In this document: piece by piece, positions 48,778-55,860 of the stretch
Position numbering within the stretch: position 1 is the stretch's first letter
Layout of the letters: each line of letters starts with the position of its first letter
Assembly (NCBI RefSeq): GCF_014333445.1
Contig: NZ_JACRYU010000021.1
Coordinates: 1-55,860, forward strand
Source: Terrisporobacter mayombei
GTDB lineage: Bacteria; Bacillota; Clostridia; Peptostreptococcales; Peptostreptococcaceae
Length of the DNA: 55,860 nt
Reading direction: 5' to 3'
The notes under the pieces: model-generated
The model's input: only the letters and a program-made list of their open reading frames with translations
Told to the model about the DNA's origin: nothing
The model's database searches: none
Program-made: the position numbers and the translations under genes

Positions 48778-48806
48778 TTTAGATAGTTCAAGGAGGTATA
48801 AAATTT

Positions 48807-50720
48807 ATGATTGTTTTATCATGTAATAATTTATATAAAAGTTTTGGAATTGACTCTATTTTAGAAAATATATGCTTCACAGTAAATGAAGGGGATAAAG
48901 TTGGTATTATTGGTGTTAACGGTACTGGTAAAACTACTCTTATGAAAATAATATCCGGGGAATACGGATATGATCAAGGAGATATATATACTTCTAAAGA
49001 TTGTGAAATAGGATACTTAGAACAGAATACTAACTTCTATTCTAATAATACTATATTAGAAGAAGTTTTAGAGGTTTTTAAACCTTTAATAGATATGGAA
49101 AATTATTTAAGAGAGTTAGAAATAAAAATAGCTGAAGAAGGAAGCAAAAGTAATTCTTCTATATTAGAAAAACTTATGAATGACTACTCTCACACTCTTG
49201 AGCTCTTCGCTTCTAAAAATGGTTACGGATATAAGTCAGAAGCTAAAGGTGTTCTAAAAGGATTAGGATTTAAAGACGAAGATATGGATAAACCAATTTC
49301 TATATTATCAGGTGGAGAAAAAACTAGAGTTCTTTTAGGGAAACTATTACTAAAAAAACCTACTTTATTACTACTTGATGAGCCTACTAACCATCTTGAC
49401 TCTGAAGCTATCGAATGGTTGGAATTCTTCCTTAAACAATATAAAGGAACTGTCATACTTATATCTCATGATAGATACTTCTTAGATCAAGTAGTTGGTA
49501 GGATATTTGAAGTTCATAATAAAAAACTTAAGTCTTATAACGGAAACTACACTAGCTATTTAGAGTTATCTAAAATTGAAAAAGAAATAGAATTAAAAAA
49601 ATATGAAGATCAACAAAAAGATATAAAAAAACAAGAAGAATCAATAGAAAGATTAAAAGCCTATGGTAGAGAAAAACACCTTAAGAGAGCCCGTAGTAAA
49701 GAAAAAGCTTTAGATAAGATAGATGTTTTAGATAAGCCTGAAGCTTATAGAAAAAAAGCAAAAATTCAATTCCACCCTTCTATTGCAAGCGGAAACGATG
49801 TTTTACATGTTAATGACGTATCCATGGGATATGATGATAGAACTTTATTCAAAGGAGTTAACTTTGATATTTATAGGGGTGAAAAGGTTGCCCTTATAGG
49901 ACCTAATGGTATTGGTAAATCCACATTATTTAAAATAATAATGAATGAACTTACTCCTCTTAATGGAGACATAAAAGTTGGAACTAATGTTAATGTTGCC
50001 TATTTCCATCAAGAGCAAAAAACTCTAAATCTAAATAATACTATTATTGATGAGATATGGGATACTAATGATAGATTAACTCAAACTGAAATTAGAAATA
50101 TGCTTGGTTCTCTTTTATTTGAAGATGAAGATGTATTTAAGAAAATATCTACATTAAGTGGTGGTGAGAGGGCTAGAATTGCCATACTAAAATTAATATT
50201 ATCTAAAGCTAACTTCTTATTATTAGATGAGCCTACTAACCACTTAGATATAGACTCGAAAGAAGTTCTTGAGGAAGCTTTAGAAAATTATACAGGAACT
50301 ATATTTACTATTTCCCACGATAGATATTTTTTAAATACTGTTGTTGATAAAATTTTAGTTTTAGGAGAAGATGGTATAACTGAATACCTTGGAAACTATG
50401 ATTACTATATAGATAAAAAAAGAGAACAAGACGAGATATCTATTGTAGTTGAAGTTGAAGAAAAAACGAAAACTCAATTAAAAGAAGAAAGACGTAAAGA
50501 AAAAGAGCAAAGGGAAAAAGAAAAGAAAAACAGAAATAAAATAAAAAATATTGAAAAAGAAATTGAAGAAATCGAAATTAAGATAGAAGAACTTGATCAT
50601 CTTCTATGTCAAGAAGAAGTATATTCTAATCCTGATAAGTCTAAAGAGGTTAGTCAAGAAAAAACTAACTATGAAGATAAATTATCTTCACTATATGAAG
50701 CTTGGGAAGAATTAGTTTAA
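48807..50720 (+). CDS. ydiF: ABC-F family ATPase (YdiF-like)
   Basis: 637 residues, soluble, no membrane segment. Two ABC domains: Walker A GVNGTGKTT and GPNGIGKST, signatures LSGGEKTR and LSGGERAR, Walker B plus LLDEPTNHLD in both. A linker helix between the domains and a strongly charged C-terminal coiled coil (EKEQREKEKKNRNK) fit the YdiF/Uup-like branch, which acts on stalled ribosomes. Its place between rex and tsaD is as in Bacillus subtilis (ydiF near rex and gcp), which supports housekeeping rather than antibiotic-resistance function. GGAGG precedes the ATG. Confidence 0.93.
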   Translation: MIVLSCNNLYKSFGIDSILENICFTVNEGDKVGIIGVNGTGKTTLMKIISGEYGYDQGDIYTSKDCEIGYLEQNTNFYSNNTILEEVLEVFKPLIDMENYLRELEIKIAEEGSKSNSSILEKLMNDYSHTLELFASKNGYGYKSEAKGVLKGLGFKDEDMDKPISILSGGEKTRVLLGKLLLKKPTLLLLDEPTNHLDSEAIEWLEFFLKQYKGTVILISHDRYFLDQVVGRIFEVHNKKLKSYNGNYTSYLELSKIEKEIELKKYEDQQKDIKKQEESIERLKAYGREKHLKRARSKEKALDKIDVLDKPEAYRKKAKIQFHPSIASGNDVLHVNDVSMGYDDRTLFKGVNFDIYRGEKVALIGPNGIGKSTLFKIIMNELTPLNGDIKVGTNVNVAYFHQEQKTLNLNNTIIDEIWDTNDRLTQTEIRNMLGSLLFEDEDVFKKISTLSGGERARIAILKLILSKANFLLLDEPTNHLDIDSKEVLEEALENYTGTIFTISHDRYFLNTVVDKILVLGEDGITEYLGNYDYYIDKKREQDEISIVVEVEEKTKTQLKEERRKEKEQREKEKKNRNKIKNIEKEIEEIEIKIEELDHLLCQEEVYSNPDKSKEVSQEKTNYEDKLSSLYEAWEELV

Positions 50721-50730
50721 TAAAATAAAT

Positions 50731-50758
50731 AAAAAAGTCCCCTTAAGGGGACTTTTTT
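50731..50758. terminator. bidirectional terminator (ABC-F / ridA)
   Basis: Perfect 28-bp palindrome, AAAAAAGTCCCCTT and AAGGGGACTTTTTT, between convergent genes. Confidence 0.95.
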
Positions 50759-50760
50759 AT

Positions 50761-51105
50761 TTATTTTACAGCTGCTACAACTGACATTTCTACTAATAAT
50801 TGCTCTCTAGCCATTTTAGCTTCTACACAAGCTCTAGCTGGCTCATATCCATTTACTGTCCAAGCATCATAAACAGAGTTCATATCAGTAAAATCTTTCA
50901 TATCTTTTAAGTATATTGTTACTGATAGTATATGTTCTTTGTCAGAACCATATTTATTTAATAAGTTTTCTACTTTTTCTAAAACACCAGCAGTCTGTTC
51001 TTTTATATCTCCTTCTGCACAAACTTGTCCTGATAAATACATTACGTTGTTGTTTATAACAACATTACTCATTCTTCCATTACCTTCAAATCTTTGAATA
51101 CTCAT
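50761..51105 (-). CDS. RidA / YjgF-family protein
   Basis: 114 residues. Members hydrolyse reactive enamine/imine intermediates or act in related deaminations. Conserved features: LSGQVCAEGDIKEQT, the P-ARACVEAKMA segment with the Arg that binds the carboxylate, and LLVEMSVVA. The N-terminal layout is closer to the Rid2/YoaB group than to archetypal RidA. 20 bp downstream of tsaD, last gene of the operon. Confidence 0.9.
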   Translation of the reverse strand: MSIQRFEGNGRMSNVVINNNVMYLSGQVCAEGDIKEQTAGVLEKVENLLNKYGSDKEHILSVTIYLKDMKDFTDMNSVYDAWTVNGYEPARACVEAKMAREQLLVEMSVVAAVK

Positions 51106-51125
51106 AATAAATGTTCCTCCTAAAT

Positions 51126-52142
51126 TTATATTGTGTCAATTTTTAGATTTGGTACTGCGTTCAGAGACATATCGTCTCTTTTTCCATTTATATAATTATA
51201 ATATCCAGCACATCCTATCATGGCAGCATTATCTGTACATAATGATAATGATGGATATTTAATTTCTATATTATGTTCTTTTGCCATTTCTGAAATTTTT
51301 TCTCTAAGAGCCGAGTTAGCAGCAACCCCACCTGATAAAGCAATAATTTTATACTCTTTTTCTAACGCTGCTTTTACTGCTTTAGTGGCAAGAACTTCTA
51401 CCACTGCTTCCTGGAATGATGCTGCTACATCTTCTACTATAATTTCTTTATTTTTCATCCTTTGACCATTTAAATAGTTTAATACTGATGATTTTAATCC
51501 ACTAAAACTAAAATCATAAGAATCATCTATATATGCTCTTGGAAAATCTATTGCATTTTTATTTCCTAATTTAGCAAGTTTATCAATTATTGGACCACCT
51601 GGATATCCTAAATTCATAGCCCTAGCTATTTTATCAAAAGCCTCTCCTGATGCATCATCTCTAGTTCTACCTAGTATTTCGTAATCATTATAACCTTTAA
51701 CTTCTACTAAATGAGTATGTCCTCCTGATACAACTAATGTTATAAAAGGTGGTTTTAAGTCCTTATGTTCAATATAGTTTGCACATATGTGACCTTGCAT
51801 ATGATTAACACCAACAAGAGGTATATTTAAAGAAAACGCTAGTGCTTTTGCATAAGAAAGTCCTACTAATAAAGCTCCTACTAGCCCTGGCCCATATGTA
51901 ACAGCTATATGATCTATATCTTCTAGTTTAATACCAGCTGTATCTATAGCTTCTTGAAATACTGCATCTATATTTTCAATATGTTTCCTAGATGCTACTT
52001 CTGGAACTACCCCTCCAAATTTCTTATGTAATTCTATTTGAGTAGATACTATATTAGCTAATACTTCTCTACCATTTTTTAAAATTGCAACTGCTGTTTC
52101 ATCACAACTACTTTCCATAGATAATGTTATTATATCTTTCAT
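51126..52142 (-). CDS. tsaD: tRNA N6-adenosine threonylcarbamoyltransferase TsaD
   Basis: 338 residues. Transfers threonylcarbamoyl to A37 of ANN-decoding tRNAs. ASKHA fold with metal-binding NHMQGHICA (H-x3-H), [21 protein letters not shown] and ALSGGVAAN. It lies 4 bp after rimI, with tsaB and tsaE upstream, so the whole TsaB-D-E complex is encoded in one operon. Confidence 0.97.
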   Translation of the reverse strand: MKDIITLSMESSCDETAVAILKNGREVLANIVSTQIELHKKFGGVVPEVASRKHIENIDAVFQEAIDTAGIKLEDIDHIAVTYGPGLVGALLVGLSYAKALAFSLNIPLVGVNHMQGHICANYIEHKDLKPPFITLVVSGGHTHLVEVKGYNDYEILGRTRDDASGEAFDKIARAMNLGYPGGPIIDKLAKLGNKNAIDFPRAYIDDSYDFSFSGLKSSVLNYLNGQRMKNKEIIVEDVAASFQEAVVEVLATKAVKAALEKEYKIIALSGGVAANSALREKISEMAKEHNIEIKYPSLSLCTDNAAMIGCAGYYNYINGKRDDMSLNAVPNLKIDTI

Positions 52143-52146
52143 TTTA

Positions 52147-52602
52147 TTACACCTCTTTTAATTGGCTCCACATAATCATTGCATCTTCTTTATTATCACT
52201 GTAATACTCTTTTCTTATGCCACCTATTTTAAATCCGTACTTTTTATATAAATTTTGAGCAACTATATTAGAAACCCTCACCTCTAGAGTAATAGCACTC
52301 ATATTATTTTCTTTGCACAATTCAACTAACTCTTTTATAAGTTTATCTCCTATTTTCTTGCCTCTATAATCACTATGAACAGCTACGTTTGTTATATGTC
52401 CTTCATCTAAAACAAACCATACTCCTACATATCCTACGACTTTACCATCTATTTCTGCAACTATATATCTAGCTAAATTATTTTTTAACTCTTGTCTTAT
52501 AGCTTCTTTTGACCAAGGGTCTGCAAAACAATCTTCTTCTACTTTATAAACATCATCTATATCATCCTTAGCCATGGTTCTAATTATTAAATTATTTTCC
52601 AT
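52147..52602 (-). CDS. rimI: ribosomal-protein alanine N-acetyltransferase
   Basis: 151 residues. GNAT acetyltransferase acting on protein N-termini (S18 in enterics). [14 protein letters not shown], acetyl-CoA loop [11 protein letters not shown] and [19 protein letters not shown] are typical. Overlaps tsaB by 11 bp. Confidence 0.93.
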   Translation of the reverse strand: MENNLIIRTMAKDDIDDVYKVEEDCFADPWSKEAIRQELKNNLARYIVAEIDGKVVGYVGVWFVLDEGHITNVAVHSDYRGKKIGDKLIKELVELCKENNMSAITLEVRVSNIVAQNLYKKYGFKIGGIRKEYYSDNKEDAMIMWSQLKEV

Positions 52603-53308
52603 TATTTAGCCTCTTTTGTTTTTCTTCATATTGTTCTTCTGCTTGAGATTTTCTTATATACATAGGATTTATATCATAGCAATTATGAACATTTTTATTT
52701 TCTTTCATTTTGTTTCTAGCAATCACACATAAACTACTAGCTTTAGTTATGTTATTTGATGGAGATGGAACTGTAATATTATTAATTGCATCTATTTTAT
52801 CTTTATATTTATATACTGCTTCACCAAGCAATACCCACTCTTCTTTAGTTTCTTCTAATTCTTTTAATAAGTCATCTATTTTCACTATACTTATATCATC
52901 TAATGCTTTTATTTCATTGTCTTCTAATATGTACTTATTCATGTAGACTTGATTTCTTTGGGCATCTAATATAGTGCATATTTTTCTATTACAAAGATCC
53001 ATATTTGAGCCTAATATCTCTAAGGAATTTACTCCTATTATAGGTATATTGTTTACATGAGCAATAGCTTTTGCAGTTGCCATACTAATTCTAAGACCTG
53101 TAAAAGATCCTGGACCTACACATACACCTATTGCATCTATATCTTTTATGTCAATGTCACTAAGCTGTAACATATTTTCTATCATCGGCATTAGTTTTTG
53201 TGAATGAGTCTTCTTAGTATTTATCGTATACTCACAAATTAATTTATCATCCTCTAAAACTGCAACGTTAGCAGCCATTGTAGAAGTATCTATTCCTAAT
53301 ATCTTCAT
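52592..53308 (-). CDS. tsaB: t6A biosynthesis protein TsaB
   Basis: 238 residues. Inactive ASKHA homologue that dimerises with TsaD. ILGIDTSTMAANVAVLED, THSQKLMPMIENML and IGVCVGPGSFTGLRISMATAKA are diagnostic. Start overlaps the tsaE stop by one base; end overlaps rimI. Confidence 0.96.
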   Translation of the reverse strand: MKILGIDTSTMAANVAVLEDDKLICEYTINTKKTHSQKLMPMIENMLQLSDIDIKDIDAIGVCVGPGSFTGLRISMATAKAIAHVNNIPIIGVNSLEILGSNMDLCNRKICTILDAQRNQVYMNKYILEDNEIKALDDISIVKIDDLLKELEETKEEWVLLGEAVYKYKDKIDAINNITVPSPSNNITKASSLCVIARNKMKENKNVHNCYDINPMYIRKSQAEEQYEEKQKRLNNGK

Positions 53309-53760
53309 TATTTAGTCAACTCCTCAACTATATCTTCATATTTTTTACCTAATGGTATTAACATCATTTCTCTTCCAGTTTCTTTATATTCTAACTCTAT
53401 TTTTAGATACTCTTCTGGAAGTATATCTTCTATTATATTTGCCCATTCAATTATGCACACGCCTTCTGAATCTATATATTCATCAAATCCTATATCATAC
53501 ATTTCCTCACTACAACCAATTCTATATACATCAAAATGATATAGCGGTATACGACCTTCATACTCATTCACTATTGTAAATGTAGGACTTGTAATATAGT
53601 CATCTACTCCTAGGGATTTAGCTAGACTTTGTGTCATAGTAGTTTTTCCCGCACCTAAATCTCCGATTAAACAAACTACACTTCCTGGAAAAAGTAATTT
53701 ACCTAATTTATCACCAATTTCTCTCGTTTTCTCTTCTTTATCTAAATAAATTTTTTTCAT
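53308..53760 (-). CDS. tsaE: t6A biosynthesis ATPase TsaE
   Basis: 150 residues. P-loop ATPase needed for turnover of the TsaBD complex. Walker A in CLIGDLGAGKTTM, then TSPTFTIVNEYEG and HFDVYRI with conserved Asp, and IEWANI. First gene of tsaE-tsaB-rimI-tsaD-ridA. Confidence 0.96.
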   Translation of the reverse strand: MKKIYLDKEEKTREIGDKLGKLLFPGSVVCLIGDLGAGKTTMTQSLAKSLGVDDYITSPTFTIVNEYEGRIPLYHFDVYRIGCSEEMYDIGFDEYIDSEGVCIIEWANIIEDILPEEYLKIELEYKETGREMMLIPLGKKYEDIVEELTK

Positions 53761-53802
53761 CTATATCACCGTTAAAATCCTTAATTTAGTTTATCATTGA
53801 TT

Positions 53803-53830
53803 ATTCTATACTATTAATTATTATTGTCAA
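53803..53830 (-). promoter_or_regulatory. promoter of the tsa operon
   Basis: -35 TTGACA (53825-53830), 16-nt spacer, -10 TAGAAT (53803-53808). From 53831 to about 54015 nothing else is recognised. Confidence 0.65.
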
Positions 53831-54014
53831 TTTAATTATTATTTTAGTCATGTCTTTTTATACAACTAGATATTATTATATAATAACCTTCATCTATAAT
53901 AAAGGGTTTCTATATACTTACTTTAAAATTGAATTACTTTAATAATACAATACAATTTGATTTGAATAATCTCATATAAAAAATATAACCCTAGTAAGTC
54001 TTTTGCTTAAATAT

Positions 54015-54043
54015 AAAAAGGAGCTATAATAGCTCCTTTTTAT
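54015..54043 (-). terminator. terminator of ribU
   Basis: AAAAAGGAGCTAT and ATAGCTCCTTTTT arms with a minimal loop. Confidence 0.88.
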
Positions 54044-54054
54044 ATTTTATATGA

Positions 54055-54657
54055 TTATTTAGTTAATAGTTTTTCCATCTTTTTAAATAGAGGTAATATA
54101 ACAATTGTCATTATAAAACCTTTAAGTATATTAAAAGGAGCTATCATCCATATTACAAAACTATATAAGTCCGTAACTCTTGGATTTATTATATTACCAG
54201 CTTGTATTATTTCTTCCATCGGCATAAAGTTTGCATATAAAGGAAGCATTACATAATAATTCATAATACATCCCATAATAGTCATTGCTATAACCCCAAA
54301 TAAAGCACCTGCTATTACACCTTTATAATTTCTCCATTTTCCATAAAATAAACATATTATAAAAACATAAGCTCCACCTATCATAATATTGGCAAATTCT
54401 CCAACACCACCAGTAGTACTAGCCGTTATAGCTTGAAGAAAATTTTTAATTACAACTATAATTAATCCTGCTACTGGTCCCAGAGACATCCCACCAAATA
54501 TAGCAGGTATATCCGATAAGTCTATTTTTAAAAATACTGGGAATATTGGCAATGGAGCCGATATAAACATAAGTACATATGCTATTGCTGACAATAATCC
54601 TATTTTTGCTATTGTTTTAGTAGACATCAAATCTCTTTTTTTGATTGCGTTTTGCAT
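54055..54657 (-). CDS. ribU: riboflavin ECF transporter S component
   Basis: 200 residues, six membrane helices. Binds riboflavin and works with the shared EcfAAT module (not in window). RibU features: IGLLSAIAYVLMFISAPLPIFPVFLKIDLSDIPAIFGG near the N-terminus and MIAPFNILKGFIM near the end. An FMN riboswitch and terminator precede it, which strongly supports the assignment. Confidence 0.95.
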   Translation of the reverse strand: MQNAIKKRDLMSTKTIAKIGLLSAIAYVLMFISAPLPIFPVFLKIDLSDIPAIFGGMSLGPVAGLIIVVIKNFLQAITASTTGGVGEFANIMIGGAYVFIICLFYGKWRNYKGVIAGALFGVIAMTIMGCIMNYYVMLPLYANFMPMEEIIQAGNIINPRVTDLYSFVIWMIAPFNILKGFIMTIVILPLFKKMEKLLTK

Positions 54658-54699
54658 TATATAACCTCCAAATTTTAAATATAAATTCCAAAAGAAAAT

Positions 54700-54731
54700 A
54701 AAAAACTCGAAGATACGGTCTTCGAGTTTTA
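54700..54731 (-). terminator. FMN-riboswitch-controlled terminator
   Basis: ACTCGAAGA and TCTTCGAGT arms followed on the minus strand by TTTTTTATTTT. Between aptamer and ribU start. Its CGAAGA arm repeats sequence complementary to the aptamer 5' side (CTTCG), allowing alternative pairing. Confidence 0.88.
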
Positions 54732-54767
54732 TGAATATTCAAAATTTATTATGGTATATATCATAAA

Positions 54768-54882
54768 TCTCTTCTCTCATCCAGACTTTACTGTCGGCTT
54801 TGGAATCTCACCAAATCATGCTACGTATGTAGCTCGCGGGCTATACCGCCGGTAGGGAATTTCACCCTGCCCCGAAGATCTT
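54768..54882 (-). ncRNA. FMN riboswitch (RFN element)
   Basis: Minus strand: CTTCGGGGCAGGGTGAAATT, CCCTACCGGCGGTATAGCCC, GCGAGC, then GATTTGGTGAGATTCCAAAG, CCGACAGTAAAGTCTGGATG and AGAGAAG. All conserved arms of the RFN element are present. FMN should cause termination and reduce riboflavin uptake. Confidence 0.97.
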
Positions 54883-54910
54883 CTGTTTTTTAATTTCTTA
54901 TTATATTATA

Positions 54911-54940
54911 ATAATAGAATAAATGTATAAATTATGTCAA
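54911..54940 (-). promoter_or_regulatory. ribU promoter
   Basis: -35 TTGACA (54935-54940), 18-nt spacer, -10 TATTAT (54911-54916), about 35 bp before the FMN aptamer. Confidence 0.75.
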
Positions 54941-55003
54941 CAGTATTTTATATATAATAAAACTCAAGATTTGACCTATAGTATTATAGTTCAGCAAAAT
55001 ATT

Positions 55004-55750
55004 TTATATTTTCTTATATACTATTTTTCCATCTATTATTGTATATAATACATTACTATTTATTTCAAAAGGATTATTATCCCATATAACTATATCTGCA
55101 TCTTTTCCAACTTCTATAGAACCAACTCTATTATCAATTCCTAAAACTTTAGCAGGATTAATTGTTATAGCCTCTAAAGCTTTCTCTTCCTTCATACCAT
55201 GTTTTATAGCTATACCTGCACATAACGGAAGGTATTGAATAGGTGTAACTGGATGGTCTGTTATTAAACAAACATTAAGTCCATTATTTGATAATATACC
55301 TGCCGTCTCAAAAGTTAAATTTCTAAGCTCTATCTTTGATCTTTCTGTAAGAGATGGACCAACTAAAATAGGATATCCTTCTTCAATCAGCTCATCAACA
55401 ACAAGATGACCTTCTGTGCAATGGTCTAACGTTAATTTTAAATCAAACTCTTTTGCTATTCTTATAGCAGTAAACATATCATCTACCCTATGAGCATGTG
55501 CTTTTAAAGGAACTTCTCTTTTTAATACAGGTATTAAGCTTTCATATTTCATATTATATTCTGGTTTCTTTGCATCATCTTCTTCAAGTTGACTCTTCTC
55601 AATATCATCAAGATATTCTTGTGCTTTTCTTAAATTTTCTCTAATTAATGCAGCTATTGCCATCCTTGTCTGAGGTGTTTTTTCATTTCCTCCATAACAA
55701 TTCTTTGGATTTTCTCCAAAAGCTATCTTAGTAGCTACAGGAGTATACAT
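55004..55750 (-). pseudogene. amidohydrolase, N-terminally truncated
   Basis: 248 residues matching the C-terminal two thirds of an imidazolonepropionase-like amidohydrolase (full length about 385). VATKIAFGENPKNCYGG begins where the family has already passed its first metal motif. Retained: KAHAHRVDDM, LDHCTEGH, the Asp in LITDHPVTP, and the C-terminal GSIEVGKDADIVIWD. The N-terminal beta-sandwich half and first HxH are missing. The 110 bp upstream to the window edge are AT-rich, contain an in-frame stop and do not encode them. No clear ribosome-binding site precedes the ATG. Probably a broken gene; a short functional variant is less likely. Confidence 0.7.
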
Positions 55751-55860
55751 ATAGGTTTTATATAAAATCAGTAATTTATCTATTAAACATATTGATATTA
55801 CTAGTTTACAAATTTCTATAACTTATAATATTATTATAGTAAATACATTTAAATAATCAC

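Noticed and set aside
48807..50720. Antibiotic-resistance role for the ABC-F protein
   Set aside because: Synteny with rex and tsaD as in Bacillus and the YdiF-like coiled-coil tail point to a housekeeping ribosome factor.

Overview
The window is a low-GC chromosomal segment from a spore-forming type of Firmicute. Gene content and order (rex, a YdiF-type ABC-F gene and the tsa genes together; pyrBKDE; groESL; guaBA; a purECFMNHDL operon ending in a single long purL; an FMN riboswitch in front of ribU) look most like the Peptostreptococcaceae (Clostridioides, Paraclostridium, Terrisporobacter, Romboutsia and relatives). The family assignment is an inference from gene content and base composition, not a database match. 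Nearly all operons lie on the minus strand, as does an rRNA operon whose tandem promoters are at the left edge and whose 16S gene must begin just outside the window.

Layout, left to right. 1-250: promoters and leader of an rRNA operon running leftward. 0.7-3.7 kb: a metal-efflux pair, a CadC/SmtB-type ArsR repressor and a P1B ATPase with three CxxC metal domains, with a palindromic operator. 3.9-9.9 kb: lineage-specific genes (an Asn/Met-rich low-complexity protein, a HAD phosphatase with a zinc-ribbon partner, a DUF5685 / cysteine-rich TPR / membrane-protein operon, small unknowns). 10.3-13.7 kb: two divergent transporters (an AGCS-type amino-acid symporter with a structured leader, and an MFS carrier). 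13.7-16.4 kb: heat-shock genes htpG and hsp20, each with CIRCE-like operators. 16.5-27.5 kb: the complete de novo IMP operon behind PurR-box-like sites. 27.7-28.7 kb: a BMP-family nucleoside-binding-type lipoprotein that appears to start at ATT. 28.9-31.4 kb: a compositionally different, GC-richer cassette (possible integrase remnant, a frameshifted PfoR-like PTS EIIC membrane protein, a MerR regulator). 31.5-34.9 kb: guaBA under a guanine riboswitch. 34.9-36.8 kb: larBC (nickel-pincer cofactor). 37-39 kb: groESL with CIRCE. 39.2-41.6 kb: ogg-cls. 41.8-45.1 kb: pyrBKDE with a PyrR-binding loop next to the pyrB ribosome-binding site. 45.2-46.6 kb: glutamate dehydrogenase. 47.5-48.0 kb: two tandem small ferredoxin genes. 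48-53.8 kb: rex, divergent ABC-F, and the tsaE-tsaB-rimI-tsaD-ridA operon. 54-55 kb: ribU with FMN riboswitch. 55.0-55.8 kb: the C-terminal two thirds of an amidohydrolase.

The genes form a nucleotide-metabolism neighbourhood: IMP synthesis, IMP to GMP, UMP synthesis and nucleoside uptake, each with a different visible control signal (PurR-like boxes, guanine riboswitch, PyrR loop). Stress and protein quality control (GroESL, Hsp20, HtpG) and translation fidelity (t6A synthesis, RimI, ABC-F) are interspersed. I found no CRISPR array, intact insertion sequence, tRNA gene or clear defence system. The observations most worth checking are the PyrR loop next to the pyrB Shine-Dalgarno with no terminator, the attenuator-like leader of the AGCS transporter, the CIRCE-like site and leader hairpin of htpG, the ATT start of the BMP lipoprotein, and the foreign MerR/EIIC cassette with a homopolymer frameshift.
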